Assembly: GCA_049724395.1 (NCBI GenBank)
Contig: JAUGWO010000162.1
Coordinates: forward strand, 24,858-88,857
Direction: 5' to 3'
Length of the DNA: 64,000 nucleotides
Origin: Spongospora subterranea f. sp. subterranea
Taxonomy: Eukaryota; Endomyxa: Phytomyxea; Phytomyxea; Plasmodiophorida
The notes under the pieces are model-generated. The model was not told where the DNA came from. It searched no databases and was given only the letters and a program-made list of their open reading frames with translations. Positions within the stretch are counted from its first letter, which is position 1, and each line of letters begins with the position of its first letter. The position numbers were made by a program, and so were the translations under genes. Positions 9,815 through 20,322 of this stretch are shown here, piece after piece.

Positions 9815-10345
9815 CGTCATTGGACTTGATCACGCATCTTGATTCATTTGAATATCGATCGCACGAAATTAGTATGGTTGTTGCTGATTCTTTTCAGGTA
9901 TATTCATCAGCTCACTTCACAGATGATAGATTCGGCGATTGTCGGGACCATCGTCATGGGAATCATAGGTGCGTGGAATTGTTTCTTATGGTTGTTATCA
10001 TCACATCGCTGATGATCGAAATTTCGGCTGTCGCTGCGTCAGCACTGTGTGTGTGCTTAAACTGTGTTAGAGATCGTCATGGGCGCGGTGAAATCGCTGA
10101 AGCTGATCGTAATCAGCTCCACGCAGATTCCGATCGGCATCGGAAGCGGCCTGGCGCTGATTCCGATTGCCGATCGTGCTGAGCGCCAGGCCGCTTCCGA
10201 TGCCGATCGGAATCAGCGCCAGGCCGCTTCTGATGCTGATCGTGCTGAGCGCCACGCCGACAGGTTGTTTACTCTCTTATTCATTCTTTATTCAAATTTT
10301 TTGATTATCTATACAGAGTGCAGCACATGTTAGGATAGGTATCCT
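9815..10345 (+). pseudogene. Stalk-family copy E with QAASDADR-type repeats
   Basis: The promoter block (GATCACGCATCTTGATTCAT, TTGTTGCTGATTCTTTTCAG) leads to ATG at 9922 and MIDSAIVGTIVMGIIGAWNC, then MVVIITSLMIEISAVAASA and CLNCVRDRHGR. A repeat region based on the 11-residue unit RQAASDADRNQ follows. The array contains an inverted unit, so part of it is read on the opposite strand. It ends in the conserved family intron (GTTGTTTACTC...CTATACAG, ending at about 10317) and an exon start matching copies G and J. At least one frame change makes it doubtful as a working gene. Confidence 0.5.
10126..10214. repeat. Perfect 33-bp inverted repeat inside the copy E array
   Basis: Arms 10126-10158 and 10182-10214 are exact reverse complements around a 23-base loop. 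The arm length equals one 11-codon repeat unit, so one unit of the tandem array has been inverted. Confidence 0.85.
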
Positions 10346-10395
10346 CACTGAGGAAGGAATATTGATTGCCCGTCTATACGTTCTGGACTTAAAAA

Positions 10396-10759
10396 TTCGC
10401 CATCAACAGCTTGTTCAGGTTCGTCATCGTGTTGTGCCTGCGCTTGCAACTGTGGAGGTAACACTAAAACACAGATAAAACAGTTTACTAAACAACATCC
10501 GTACGTTCTCGACTTAAAAATTCTATGACTCTGTCTCCTTGATCGGAATGTAGCATTGTAACAATGTGTCTCATTGTGTATTACAATATCACACACATAT
10601 CGCTATATTACACATCAATTCTCGAGAAAGCTTCTACTTCTTACGTACGGATGTTGTTTAGTACTGTTCATCTGTTTTATCTGTGTTTTAGTGTTACCTC
10701 CAGAGTTGCAAGCGCAGGCACAACACGATGACGAACCTGAACAAGCTGTTGATGGCGAA
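10396..10759. repeat. Inverted pair of stalk-family 3' exon sequence
   Basis: Arms at about 10396-10505 (minus sense) and 10644-10759 (plus sense) carry the same sequence: an intron end TCTGTGTTTTAG followed by LPPELQAQAQHDDEPEQAVD in the plus-sense arm. The intron end matches that of copies D, G, H and J, so these are downstream exons of the family detached from their 5' exons. Confidence 0.55.
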
Positions 10760-11333
10760 CAACAATTTGAAAAAGGTAGGCGATATAGAGGAGTTGACGA
10801 ACTGTTGACGATCTCACCCAATCCACAGAGCAGCCTTCAGAGGCCGAACAAGACGGGTAATCCAGGGATTTTTTTTTGCAACGGAGTATGGCAATTTTGT
10901 GATGGTCGTGTGCCCAGTGCCCACCCCAGCAGCAGCAAACAGACGAGCGCGGAGTTTTGTTCATGGTATTCCCCTCCCAGTCGTAGCGCAACCCTGAGCT
11001 TTTATCCAGAAAGAAGACCGTACACTTTTTCTAATGGAGGCGGAGGCAGGTAACGTCGTTGCAAAGTATGAAACCTTCTTTTCGATTTGCATAGTTTTTT
11101 ATCCATGTCGTATCAGTATTGATAACAGAGGCACTATCGAAGCCGGTGTAGCGCCTGCCAGCGCTGTCACCGTGGCGCATGTTACGGGGCTTTTTTCCGG
11201 TGTAATAAATCAGTCTAGTTTTTCGTCGTCGTTTCAGTTGTACCCGTCGTTTTGCGGTTATCGGGGATCGGCGCTCCTGATAGTTGCCGGGCGCAATATT
11301 GGCCAATAACGCTTCACCCAGCACTATTAACGA
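10760..11333. other. No supported gene
   Basis: Continues open for a short way from the right arm of the inverted pair; beyond that no recognisable feature. Confidence 0.35.
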
Positions 11334-12069
11334 AAATGAAGACTAGAAATTCCCCTGAACTTGAAGTGACTACTGAAATTGATGAGGAGCAAAAATCGAT
11401 CTCTGCAACGGCTGAGGCCGCGTCTGACCAAGCAACGGCTAATCGAGTTTTTATTCGAACAAGCTCGGCAAAATCAAATTTTGACAGAGCAAATGATGGC
11501 GGTAATGAAAGGTTCTTCGGATAAATCGAAGTCGACTGAAAATGTGGTACAGTACCGGGACATCTTAACTCCACACTTTTTTATGGTAGCCACGGACATG
11601 TCTATTGCAGACTTCAGCTACAGTAGCTCAATAAATCTGTTGCGAATGTGTTAGTCGATAGCTTTTTGCCTTCTTAACAATATGGCACCTCGATTGTTTT
11701 TAACTTGAATAGCGGCTGCGCCGATAGAGTCCAAAGTTTGTATGTAAGAGAACATTTTTGAAATTTATAAGTATGGTGGAAAATCAAAATGCTCATAAGT
11801 GCGCACGCACATATTGGTAAAAAACCATCGTTTCGGATAGTTATTGAATTGAGTTGAATTTCAGCCAGAAAATAGCACAGAATGATCGGCCCCAGGCTGA
11901 CGGACGAACAAGCCATTTCGCTGATCATATTGATCTACCAACATACTCAAACTTCTCCAAGAATGTTTCTCAGAGTAATGGCGTTTCTGATCAACAACTA
12001 TTTCTTCAGATTGAGAATCGCGTCCCCAATCGTACGATAAGAAGCAGAAAGTTCGAAGCGCACCCATAG
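11334..12069 (+). other. Unassigned fragments, possibly gag-like
   Basis: Two open pieces occur. The first is Gln/Glu-rich (RLIEFLFEQARQNQILTEQM) and resembles the N-terminal coil of LTR-element gag polyproteins. The second (11854-12069) is polar without a recognisable domain. No pol domain is nearby, so the family is not assigned; if retroviral-type, it is a broken fossil. Confidence 0.25.
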
Positions 12070-12203
12070 GTAAAATATGGCTTGTTGCGACATTGTTGAC
12101 AAATTGTCATACGTGCCTGCAACCGCAAGGAAACCAGATTTCGATGTTCTTCGGTTTCTTCTCCCTCCCTGGAACAATATCTCAATGTTGATTAGTAGCA
12201 ATT

Positions 12204-12820
12204 TTTTTTTTTAAAAAAAGCTGCATTATCTGCATCATATGATCTCTATTTGCCTGATCATTTTCCATCCTCATAATTTCTTGTTGTCGTTCGAAATCCA
12301 ACCGTTCTCTTTGAAAACGAAGAACCTCAGCATCGTCCTTTATACTGTCGATCATCATGTCGAGTTTCTGCTTTTTGGAGTGTTGTTCTTTTTTGCCTTC
12401 TGCATGAGGTCTCGCTTTTTCGGAAGCGGGCTGGGTTCTTCAGCCGTTTGTAAATCGTCGTCGAAAATATCATCTTCCGAATCATTTAGACTATCCATAG
12501 CCATACGTCTCAACAATGTGCCAGATGCCTCAATTCCGTCCTTTTTAGCTTTGTCAATATCTTTCCTGGCAACTTCAAACTCTTTAAAATCTTAGCAAGC
12601 ACTCCCGCTCGTCAAAATCCTCCTGGACTCCAGATTTCCTAGTTTCGCAGTAAATCGAAAGAATCCCATGAATTATGGAGAGTTGTTCAAAATTGGGAGC
12701 AATTTCTTGAGAGATGCTGGATTCATCAGACTCAGACGGACAGGCTGCAGTGTCGGGTGCTTGGACATTTGCAGTGGATTTATCATTTCGGAGAAAGCGT
12801 GGGATAGATAACCAGTTCAT
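12204..12820 (-). pseudogene. Acidic/coiled-coil ORF remnant, Harbinger ORF1-like
   Basis: Minus-strand pieces in three frames read acidic (SLNDSEDDIFDDDLQTAEEP), then basic (PLPKKRDLMQKAKKNN), then a helical tail (LRFQRERLDFERQQEIMRME). This resembles the C-terminal tail of Myb/SANT-like proteins that accompany PIF/Harbinger transposases, or of trihelix-type host proteins. The Myb domain itself is not visible. Frame changes suggest decay, although unrecognised introns could explain some of them. Confidence 0.3.
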
Positions 12821-13069
12821 GACAACTTTAAACTGTTTTGATGATGCAAATGCTATGAAAAATGGATCTCCATGATGCTGATCAAGCTAGTCAGATAATA
12901 TACACTTTTGACTGTGACTGTTTAATTCAAGCGAAACTATCGAGACCTGGTCACCCAGCAATTCGCTCAGGTGCCGGTACACCTAGAAAGTTTTACTGTC
13001 AAACCTCGGTGCAAATACAGTGCAACTACCCGCATTAGTGCACCGATTGACTGTATATTTTGAAATGTT

Positions 13070-15352
13070 TCAATGATTTTCAATGAGTTGTATGGCATGG
13101 GGCAACACACTGATAACGGAGTCAATATTCTCAACACAGCCTTTCACGCTTCCAACTAGATTGATGATTAGCCTACAAAGAAGATGGTCATCGGAAACCG
13201 CTGGTTTGAGACAGGGTCATACGTCTGATTTCGGACTCCAGCTTCAGCGCGTGACAATATTGCATACTCGGTATGCGAGAGACCCTGTTGTACCATAGCC
13301 CAAGCTCTGAATGCAACCCGGACGCTAAAAATGTGTGGAATGGACTGTTACGAACTATGGAGTACTGACATTGCTGGTATTCGTCTATGTAAAATGGCCA
13401 GAGTGGCCTCTGGAGTGACATCCCTTGGGGATAACCCAGTGCCACCGACAGTCAACACCAAATCAACAGGATTAGATACGGAATCCTATCGAAATCAGCG
13501 TCAAAATCTGATTAGATGTGTCCTCAACATCTTACCGTCCATTGCTGTATTGCGAGACTGATCTTTTCAACATCGTCGGGGACGACAATGCATTCAACAA
13601 CCTTCATGGCATGGCTGGTAAGATACTGAGTTAATGCTGGTCCTGATAGATCTGGATATTGCCCAGTATATGCACGATCACTGCAAACCAGAATACAGAC
13701 TCTTAGCGCTCTATTGATTTTGACGACGTGATTTCGCTTGTGCTGGCACGATTGGTGTCCCATATCAGACACACGCCTTGTATCTGCTGGCTGATCAGAA
13801 TCCATATTCAAAGGTCCGAACAGGATGGTTGATAGCTTATCACCAGCATGAACGGTTGCTGATTTTGCTGGTACACAAATTACACTATTCGCGGTTTGTG
13901 CAGAAGTTAGCCGGCTACTAGCTGAGCACAGATGCGAAGACGTCGTAGGGCGCGCTATCATCTCTTGCCGGCTCTGATCGTAGGATACGGAAGCAAGTTG
14001 ATACAACGGCCGATCGTCATCACAAGTTAAGTCCTGAACAACGGTGCACGGGATCGTATTATGAACGGAGCCGTGAGGCATTACTCGACATTGTTTGGAG
14101 ATCATACTAGAAAGAATATATTTGAGATACCAATGACAAAGAAACAAACAGAAAACTCGCTGACCGTATAGCTGGAGATACAAACAGATGAAAATTGACT
14201 AACGAACTCAAAGGGTTGCCAGGGAGGGCAAACACTAAGGTAGTACCAACCTAACCAATATTTAGGAGCGACGAACTAGCCTAAAAGCATCATACAGTTG
14301 CAAATGTTGTTGGCTTCCCAGGCTTCATATTAAGTCGACCGAAGTGAACCACACCACAGCGCTCGAGATAGGTCTTGACAAGGTCATGGGATCCCATCGA
14401 TACTCCACCGGTAGTAATCAACAAATTCAAATCTGGTATTGCATCGTCTAGCACTGCACCCAATGATCGGTCTGTGCCTAACAAATTGTTTGTGAATGTT
14501 TAGGTACGTTTTGGTACATGCTTAGGATGAATTTACCTTGAAGATGATCAGACAAGATTCCTAGATCAATGACTTCGACGGCTCTATGCTCTGTCTTTAG
14601 AGCTCCGATAATCATAGGTCTATTACTATCATAAATCTGGGTGAATCCTGAGAAGACAATCTCGTCATCTTGAGCTGAAAATCATGACATCTTAATGTAC
14701 CTATTCGCTCCTGATCAAAATCAGCCAGTTCATCTCCTGTTGATGCAACACCAACTTTGACTGGGGGATAGACGCTAATAGATTTAATCCCGAGCGACAT
14801 GATAAGGGCAAGATCCGCGTAACCAATGGGAGTATTGGATTCCATAATCAGCTGCCCAGCTGTGACATCTTGCCCCGGCTGACGAATATACGATCCAAAT
14901 TCAGGAATTCTATCTAAAGTGATAATCTCGTCGTCGATCTGGTGACACCATTCAATTGGGACCACCGTATTGGCTCTGTTGGGTAATGCAGCTCCGGTTG
15001 TTATGTAGATTGCATCATCATCGTTCATGGATAAATGTCCAGGATGAGAATGACCAGCTAACGACGAGCTGGCGATCTTGAATGAAAATCTGTCATTTGA
15101 TGACTGAGAAATCTCGGGCAAACAAATAGCATATCCATCCATAGTCGATGTACGAAAAGTGGGCATGTTGATAGGGCTAAAAACTGGACTCGCCGTATAA
15201 TATCCTAAATAATCAATCGAAGGGCATGCTTGCACAGCTTTGAGTGCCGGCTGCGAAATAACTTGGTGCAATACTTGTTGGATAGCGTCCTGGACAGATA
15301 TCATCTGGTATGGAGATGAGGTTAGCCCCATATCCTTATCTATAATCCGCAT
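13070..15352 (-). CDS. CNX1: Molybdopterin molybdotransferase, Cnx1-type E-G fusion
   Basis: Catalyses the last two steps of molybdenum cofactor synthesis, molybdopterin adenylylation (G domain) and molybdate insertion (E domain), in the cytosol. The start is ATG at 15352 ([17 protein letters not shown]). The MoeA-like E part shows [47 protein letters not shown] and [18 protein letters not shown], and its domain IV ends [18 protein letters not shown] linker of about 40 residues leads to the MogA-like G part: [52 protein letters not shown] and [20 protein letters not shown]. Introns of about 50-63 bp restore frame throughout. The stop is at 13070-13072. E-before-G is the plant Cnx1 order and the reverse of animal gephyrin. 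Confidence 0.9.
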
Positions 15353-15548
15353 AATCCAATCAATGAGATTAGTGCAGTTACGGCCTGTAACAGCGCTCTA
15401 AATACGCGGAACTTTTACGTTCGTTTCGACAGGTCCAAGTCCCATCGAGCCATTGTACTGTATCAGGAGCTGGCAAAACATCCAACATTGTGTTGCGGGA
15501 ATCACGCTTTTTAATTAAGATCTATAGGTTGCCGATAAGGTGAACACA

Positions 15549-16217
15549 TCACTTGAAAATCTGTACACCCTTCGAGGATTTACATTGGTTAATCGGGACG
15601 CTGACTTTTGTTCCAGACTTCAACGAAAATTCAATCCTGGTCGTTGGGGTAAACTTTCCATCTGAGTTGAAGTCGAACCAATTGCCATTAGGGCGTCTTC
15701 CGTTGCTGCCGGCGAGCTTGGCTGACATAACTGGATCCCCTGCCGTGTTCATCAAACCCAGACTTTGATAATACAGTGATCCTTGGACAGTAGGGCGAAC
15801 ATAGCATTGGGGACCCCGAGATTTCAAGGGATTTGTTGTGGCTAATTTAATTTTGCAATCAGTGACACCAAAAGGGGCGCTGCCTGTGGCCCTGTTCCAT
15901 GTTCGGGTAATCATATCAACACCGCAACCTTGTGATCCTATATCACAGGTGCTTGCCACAACCGCTAGAACTTCAGGATGTGAACCACATTTTACAGACA
16001 CCACCTGACCACAAAACTCAGGTTTATACACCAGGTCGCGTAGCGTAGGATCCTGGCCAAGGGCGAGTGCATCAAGAACAGCATATTCGCCTTGTGGTAC
16101 CTGGCATCCACCACCATCAGTTTGATCCGACCAGTGTTTTCCAATGGATCCTTCTGCATATTGACAGCTGACCAGTATTCCAAAAACAGCAACCAAACCG
16201 ACGTTGTAAATGGACAT
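15549..16217 (-). CDS. Secreted expansin-like protein (double-psi beta-barrel)
   Basis: Single exon, 222 residues. A signal peptide (MSIYNVGLVAVFGILVSCQY) precedes a DPBB domain with GGGCQVPQGEYAVLDALALG, CGQVVSVKCGS, VLAVVASTCD, GVDMITRTW and FGVTDCKIKL, the spacing typical of expansin/RlpA-like barrels. The C-terminal half (CYVRPTVQGSLYYQSLGLMN, SAKLAGSNGRRPNGNWFDFN, KVSVPINQC) resembles the second domain of microbial expansin-like proteins, which binds polysaccharide. Many Cys residues suggest disulfides. It probably acts outside the cell on its own or a host wall; non-enzymatic wall loosening is the family role and is inferred here. It starts about 330 bp from the MoeA-type stop-side neighbour's start and shares its strand. 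Confidence 0.75.
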   Translation of the reverse strand: MSIYNVGLVAVFGILVSCQYAEGSIGKHWSDQTDGGGCQVPQGEYAVLDALALGQDPTLRDLVYKPEFCGQVVSVKCGSHPEVLAVVASTCDIGSQGCGVDMITRTWNRATGSAPFGVTDCKIKLATTNPLKSRGPQCYVRPTVQGSLYYQSLGLMNTAGDPVMSAKLAGSNGRRPNGNWFDFNSDGKFTPTTRIEFSLKSGTKVSVPINQCKSSKGVQIFK

Positions 16218-16399
16218 TGAATCCGACGTTTACTTGGTTAAGTTCTCTAAATTACAACTTTTGAGGAATGATATTCTAGAATGGACCAATATCAAAGGGT
16301 GTCCCAATCGATGATTCCTCCATACGATTTCCCGGCGTGACGCTCCATCACGCCGAACCATGTTTCGACTATTTGTGGGTAGTCATTTCTCCGGAATGA

Positions 16400-17020
16400 A
16401 ATGCTTGAGTCAACGAGTTCCCACTTCACAGGAAAAATAGTTTTTCATCGCTCCCCTATATATGGGTCCAGCTTCATCAATAAGCCTCATTCGGCCTTCT
16501 TTTAACTATAGAAACAATTTGTAAAGATTACAATGAATTTGGTATAAGGGACCGGACCCTTTCTATCTTATTGACCGGGTAAAGCTTTTGTTTTCAACTT
16601 GTTTGTGTGTTTTCTAAGCTCACCGTCCCTGAAACGACGGAACAACGTTCCAATAGACATATTCATTGCTGTCGCCAATGGGGCCAACGTTCGTCGCTGT
16701 TTTAACGGCACTCTCGAACCTTATGCTGGTCTAAACACAGTTTTTTCTCCCCACGTGTCCTTTTTTTCTTGACAGAACGATCGTTTGAGCGCGAGCTTTT
16801 ACACATTCCTTATGCCTGTTCCAAACCCTTTCAATCGTACGCCGATTGATTTTTGCAGTTGATCAGATAGCCCTTTGATACATCCGTGTTTCAATTTTCC
16901 ATTGGCACTTTCCGTTAGAAGTTTTTCGTAATTCATCTGGCGGGCCTCATTTGTCAAATTGAGCCTTGACCTTGAAGCGAATGAGTCATGTATTGAAGCT
17001 GCGAGATCGTCACCCTCCAC
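16400..17020 (-). mobile_element. Tc1/mariner fragment of plant/oomycete style
   Basis: On the minus strand an N-terminal transposase piece, RLNLTNEARQMNYEKLLTES then NGKLKHGCIKGLSDQL, matches the helix-turn-helix region typical of the mariner group known from plants and oomycetes. It is followed in another frame by PLKQRRTLAPLATAMNMSIG and TLFRRFRDGELRKHTNKLK, the second helix-turn-helix and linker. The catalytic core is missing or unrecognisable and frames change, so this is a dead remnant. Confidence 0.6.
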
Positions 17021-17349
17021 ATTTACTGGGAAACATTGCTGAAAGCGTTTATTCCTTGTTGAGATTGCAGTTCGTTATGGTCAAAGTTCGGCGATCTGCT
17101 CGTTCGGCGATCTGTCCTCACGAATAGTCAATGTTAATAGGTTCATGACAATCGATTCCATTATGTAATAAGATTATTATCATCACTGCTGCATAACGTA
17201 GAACGCTCACCAATTCCATTATTGTTCCCAATAGACTATAGAGATTCAAATGTGCCGAGAGTTGGCGTAAAGGAATTCCCATGTTCTCAATACAAAGATT
17301 CATTGATTTGACGTGTGCAACATTCAGCACAGCAAAAAAACAGTCTTGG
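17021..17349. other. No supported gene
   Basis: AT-rich spacer between the mariner remnant and the Harbinger element; no domain seen. Confidence 0.4.
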
Positions 17350-17511
17350 AAAAAAAATGAGCTTAATTTCGGGTTTTTGGAGAAATGGAACTCGTGTTAA
17401 ACTCACGTAAAAACCCGCGGAATCAAACTCACGTGATCGTAATGTTGTGGTGATGGATGACGATAGTCGGCTGTGTAAAAAACAGAAGGTCCTCGTCCCG
17501 AGACCCTGTCG

Positions 17512-18240
17512 GTGTTGAAAGCCAGCTACCTAAATCATTTTTTCGACTACTCGCGAGGTCGTAAGATTATCAAGCAAAAGCTTCCTGGCAAGGTGTGGAA
17601 GCTGGTTTTCGAAGATTTCCTCACCGAGACGAAAAAGTCGTGTCGTGAGAAAGGGATTCCGTTCAGCGAAGATATGCTCCCGTCATCAAGAGCACTTCAA
17701 GATTCTCTACGGGCGATTATTTCCACCGAAGAGACAGGGAACGCCGATATCAAGGGTGCTGACAAAGTAATCCTTCAAAGCGAGGACGTGTTGCTGCAGT
17801 TAAAATAAACAGATGGGCACGCGAGACGTAGCATGATCAAGATGCGGAACGAGATGATTTCAACAGAGATTCGGACGACGACCTCACAGCAGGATCAAAC
17901 TTCAACTACCAGGACTGCTCCGCTGGAGACGCGATCGCAAATCATGGCCCGAACCGCTGATAGTCTGGAATCAATGACAGAGGTCATGAAAGAAAATTCT
18001 ATCAGCACTGTTGAGTTGCTAAAGAGCCAGCAATTTTTGGCACAGAAAAAGTTGTTTTATATGAAGCAGACCTTGCTCGTAAACAGAAAACTCATTCTGC
18101 AAGCGTCAAGGCCAAAGAAACGGAAAACAAAACCAAGGAGCTGCAAAACCTGACATTCCTATTGGAGCATGGGGTGATAACACAAAATGAATTCATGACC
18201 AAAGCCAAACTCGTTGCTGATCTTCAAATCAGATAAAGAT
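17512..18240 (+). CDS. Harbinger ORF1-like DNA-binding protein (decayed)
   Basis: The first piece (GKVWKLVFEDFLTETKKSCR, DMLPSSRALQDSLRAIIST) is followed by ESMTEVMKENSISTVELLKS and a charged coil ending FLLEHGVITQNEFMTKAKLV. ORF1 proteins of this class bind transposon ends and help import the transposase into the nucleus. An upstream ATG at 17453 is not in the same frame as the main piece, and the coding pieces occupy different frames. Some shifts may be introns, but decay is as likely. Confidence 0.45.
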
Positions 18241-18304
18241 TAGGTTACAAATCGTTTCCCCATTCGCTGACGAATTCGTATCTTGCGCTCTGATAGGGCC
18301 TTGA

Positions 18305-19428
18305 TCAGCCATGGAAAAATCCATCCGATGGCGGTGAATGAAATTGGTCAGGCGGCAGCACGCTTCGAAGACGACACCGAATATGTCGCGTCTGCTGGGG
18401 CAAGGTATGGAGGAAACGCCTCCATCTGTCTTTCAGCCCTCCGATTCCCCACTCTACTTGAACTCGGACTGCAGCGTGTCGCTTGTTGAAAGCACGAACG
18501 ACCGGATTGGTTTGATCTCCTTGAATTTCACGACCATCTATTCGCCTCAGGATATACATCTCGACCCCGGGTCACCTAAGAGGGTATTGCTGAACGGTAT
18601 CCAGATCGTCATTTCGAAACTGTTCCCTCCAATTGAGGTGAATATGGGAATTCCTGAGACAACGAACATCATGAAAGGAACCAGCAAAACGCTGGATCGC
18701 AATAGATGATCAGACCGTCATGATCAACAATAATTACATTGTTGAAACAATACATCGCCTTCCTCGTATTGTAATATCTCTTGTGCTCAGTGATGTTTGG
18801 CCGATTGATGCGACAGAGTGTACCGTCAACATGACCAATACAGCCACGAGAATGAAGGTAAAACCCGACCAAGGCGGCTTCCTTTCTCTGCATTCGGCCA
18901 TTCAATCTCGTCGGAGAGCGCCATGTTGATAGCAGATGCAATGAAGACACTATCTGCATTCAGAGACGTCCGAGAATAGTTCCACTCTGTGGCTTCATGC
19001 CTCGCTCCATTGTTGTGCTTGATGTAATGAATAAATGATATCAGACGCTCAGCAGGACAGAGTTTCGGTGGCCACCCCCTTTGCTTCACTTTCATTTTCC
19101 TCGAATGACGAGCATATAGAATTGGTACAGGGCATAATTTTTCACATAATCTTTCGTATTCCGAAAGAGTAAATCCTATCATTGATTTGAATATAGATGA
19201 ATGACCCATTTGCATGTAAAACAGTCTGTCCGTTTTGTCACTAAGCTCGTTCACAGAGTAATCTCCATCTTCAGCATGTCTGTCATCAGAGAAAATGATA
19301 GGAATCACAACTGAAATCACTTTTGCAGCAGCACGATGTTGATCGCAGAGCATCATTGCGGTAGCACACATCAATTCGTCGTCAGAGTCCTGTGAGCTCG
19401 ACGAGCTTTCTTCTTCGGTGTCACTCAT
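18305..19428 (-). pseudogene. PIF/Harbinger (HARBI1-like) transposase
   Basis: Starts at 19428 with an acidic Ser-rich leader (MSDTEEESSSSSQDSDDE). The catalytic domain shows the three acidic positions. The first Asp is in GCIGHVDGTLCRINRP, the second in GSFHDVRCLRNS after IIYCDPAF, and the Glu is in VEWGIGGLKDRWRRFL. LRNSHIHLNWREQF and RAFNKRHAAVRVQ are also typical of the family. The reading frame changes at least three times (around 18930, 18680 and 18560), and no intron boundary obviously repairs all of these, so it is probably dead. It is convergent with ORF1, as in other two-gene Harbinger elements. Confidence 0.75.
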
Positions 19429-19565
19429 TGGGCAAAACTCGCGTGAAACTCACGAACACCGGGTTTTAAAGCCCTTGTGAGTTTGCCCGAACTGGTGGTT
19501 GGAAGGTCCCGCGGAGTTTTGAAATTTGCGTGAACCACGAGTTTACCTCGAGTTTTGCCACTTTG

Positions 19566-20322
19566 CGGACAACACAATGGAATGGATGGGGTATATAGGG
19601 ACACCAGCAAGTCGCGCATTATTTTAGCTGGGATGGCTTCAAAGTTCAAACGCAATGTACCGGATGTCGATGACATTTGGGTTTTGGCGCTCGATTTTCT
19701 TGGACTTTCATTGGCAAATAAGATTTAGAGTATTGCGGAAGTGTTTACTGTATTGCATTGATTAGCTCAACAACTGCTTCAACTTGCTGCCTTAAACATG
19801 CGCATCAAGCGGGGCTAACTTGCTTGACTTAATCAAAGCTCCCGAGACCTAGTTGTTAAAGCTCTTTGCTAACCGTCATCAAAATATTTTTTGCTGTGTT
19901 TATTCTTCGAAGCTGTTGCAAACTTGAAAGTTAGTTATTGCACACGTTGAACAGATTAATTTATGTCTAGCTTGTCGTTGACAACTCCTTGTTGAACTAC
20001 TCATTATCCAAGGTTGTTCAAACTTCGAATATTTAGACAAGTGAAAGCCAAAGGCAAAGCGCGTACGACATGTGACAATAATCGATTGTATCATCGACGA
20101 TCCACTCTGCTCTCTCGTAGATACCATTAATTGCTTGGGTCTTTCGCGCTTTCTTTGTCATCGGACATAAACTGCTTGTTCAATTCAACTTGTAGTAATT
20201 GGCTCTACTGCTCGTTTTATAATCAATACGATCTAACTTAACAGAGTCATTAGTCGACGAGATTAGGTAGCCTCTCTAGCTTAGAATTGCGTGATTGGCC
20301 GATAAGTTTCATTTTATTTTTC
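19566..20322. other. No supported gene
   Basis: AT-rich spacer with several short open frames; it may contain the 5' region or first exon of the voltage-sensor gene that follows. Confidence 0.35.

Larger units (their letters stand above)
17350..19565. mobile_element. PIF/Harbinger DNA transposon with two convergent genes
   Basis: Two genes characteristic of PIF/Harbinger elements face each other, a short coiled/Myb-type ORF1 (plus) and a DDE transposase (minus). The outer regions share words in inverted orientation (an AACTCG...AAACTC run followed by a GCGG word) and repeated AAACTCACG motifs, which look like imperfect terminal and subterminal repeats. The exact ends and the 3-bp target duplication could not be fixed. 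Frame disruptions in the transposase suggest it is inactive. Confidence 0.7.

Noticed and set aside
10574-11053. 159-codon plus-strand frame as an independent membrane protein
   Set aside because: Its first part is intron-like sequence and the rest is a detached downstream exon of the stalk family; the hydrophobic start has no counterpart as protein in other copies.
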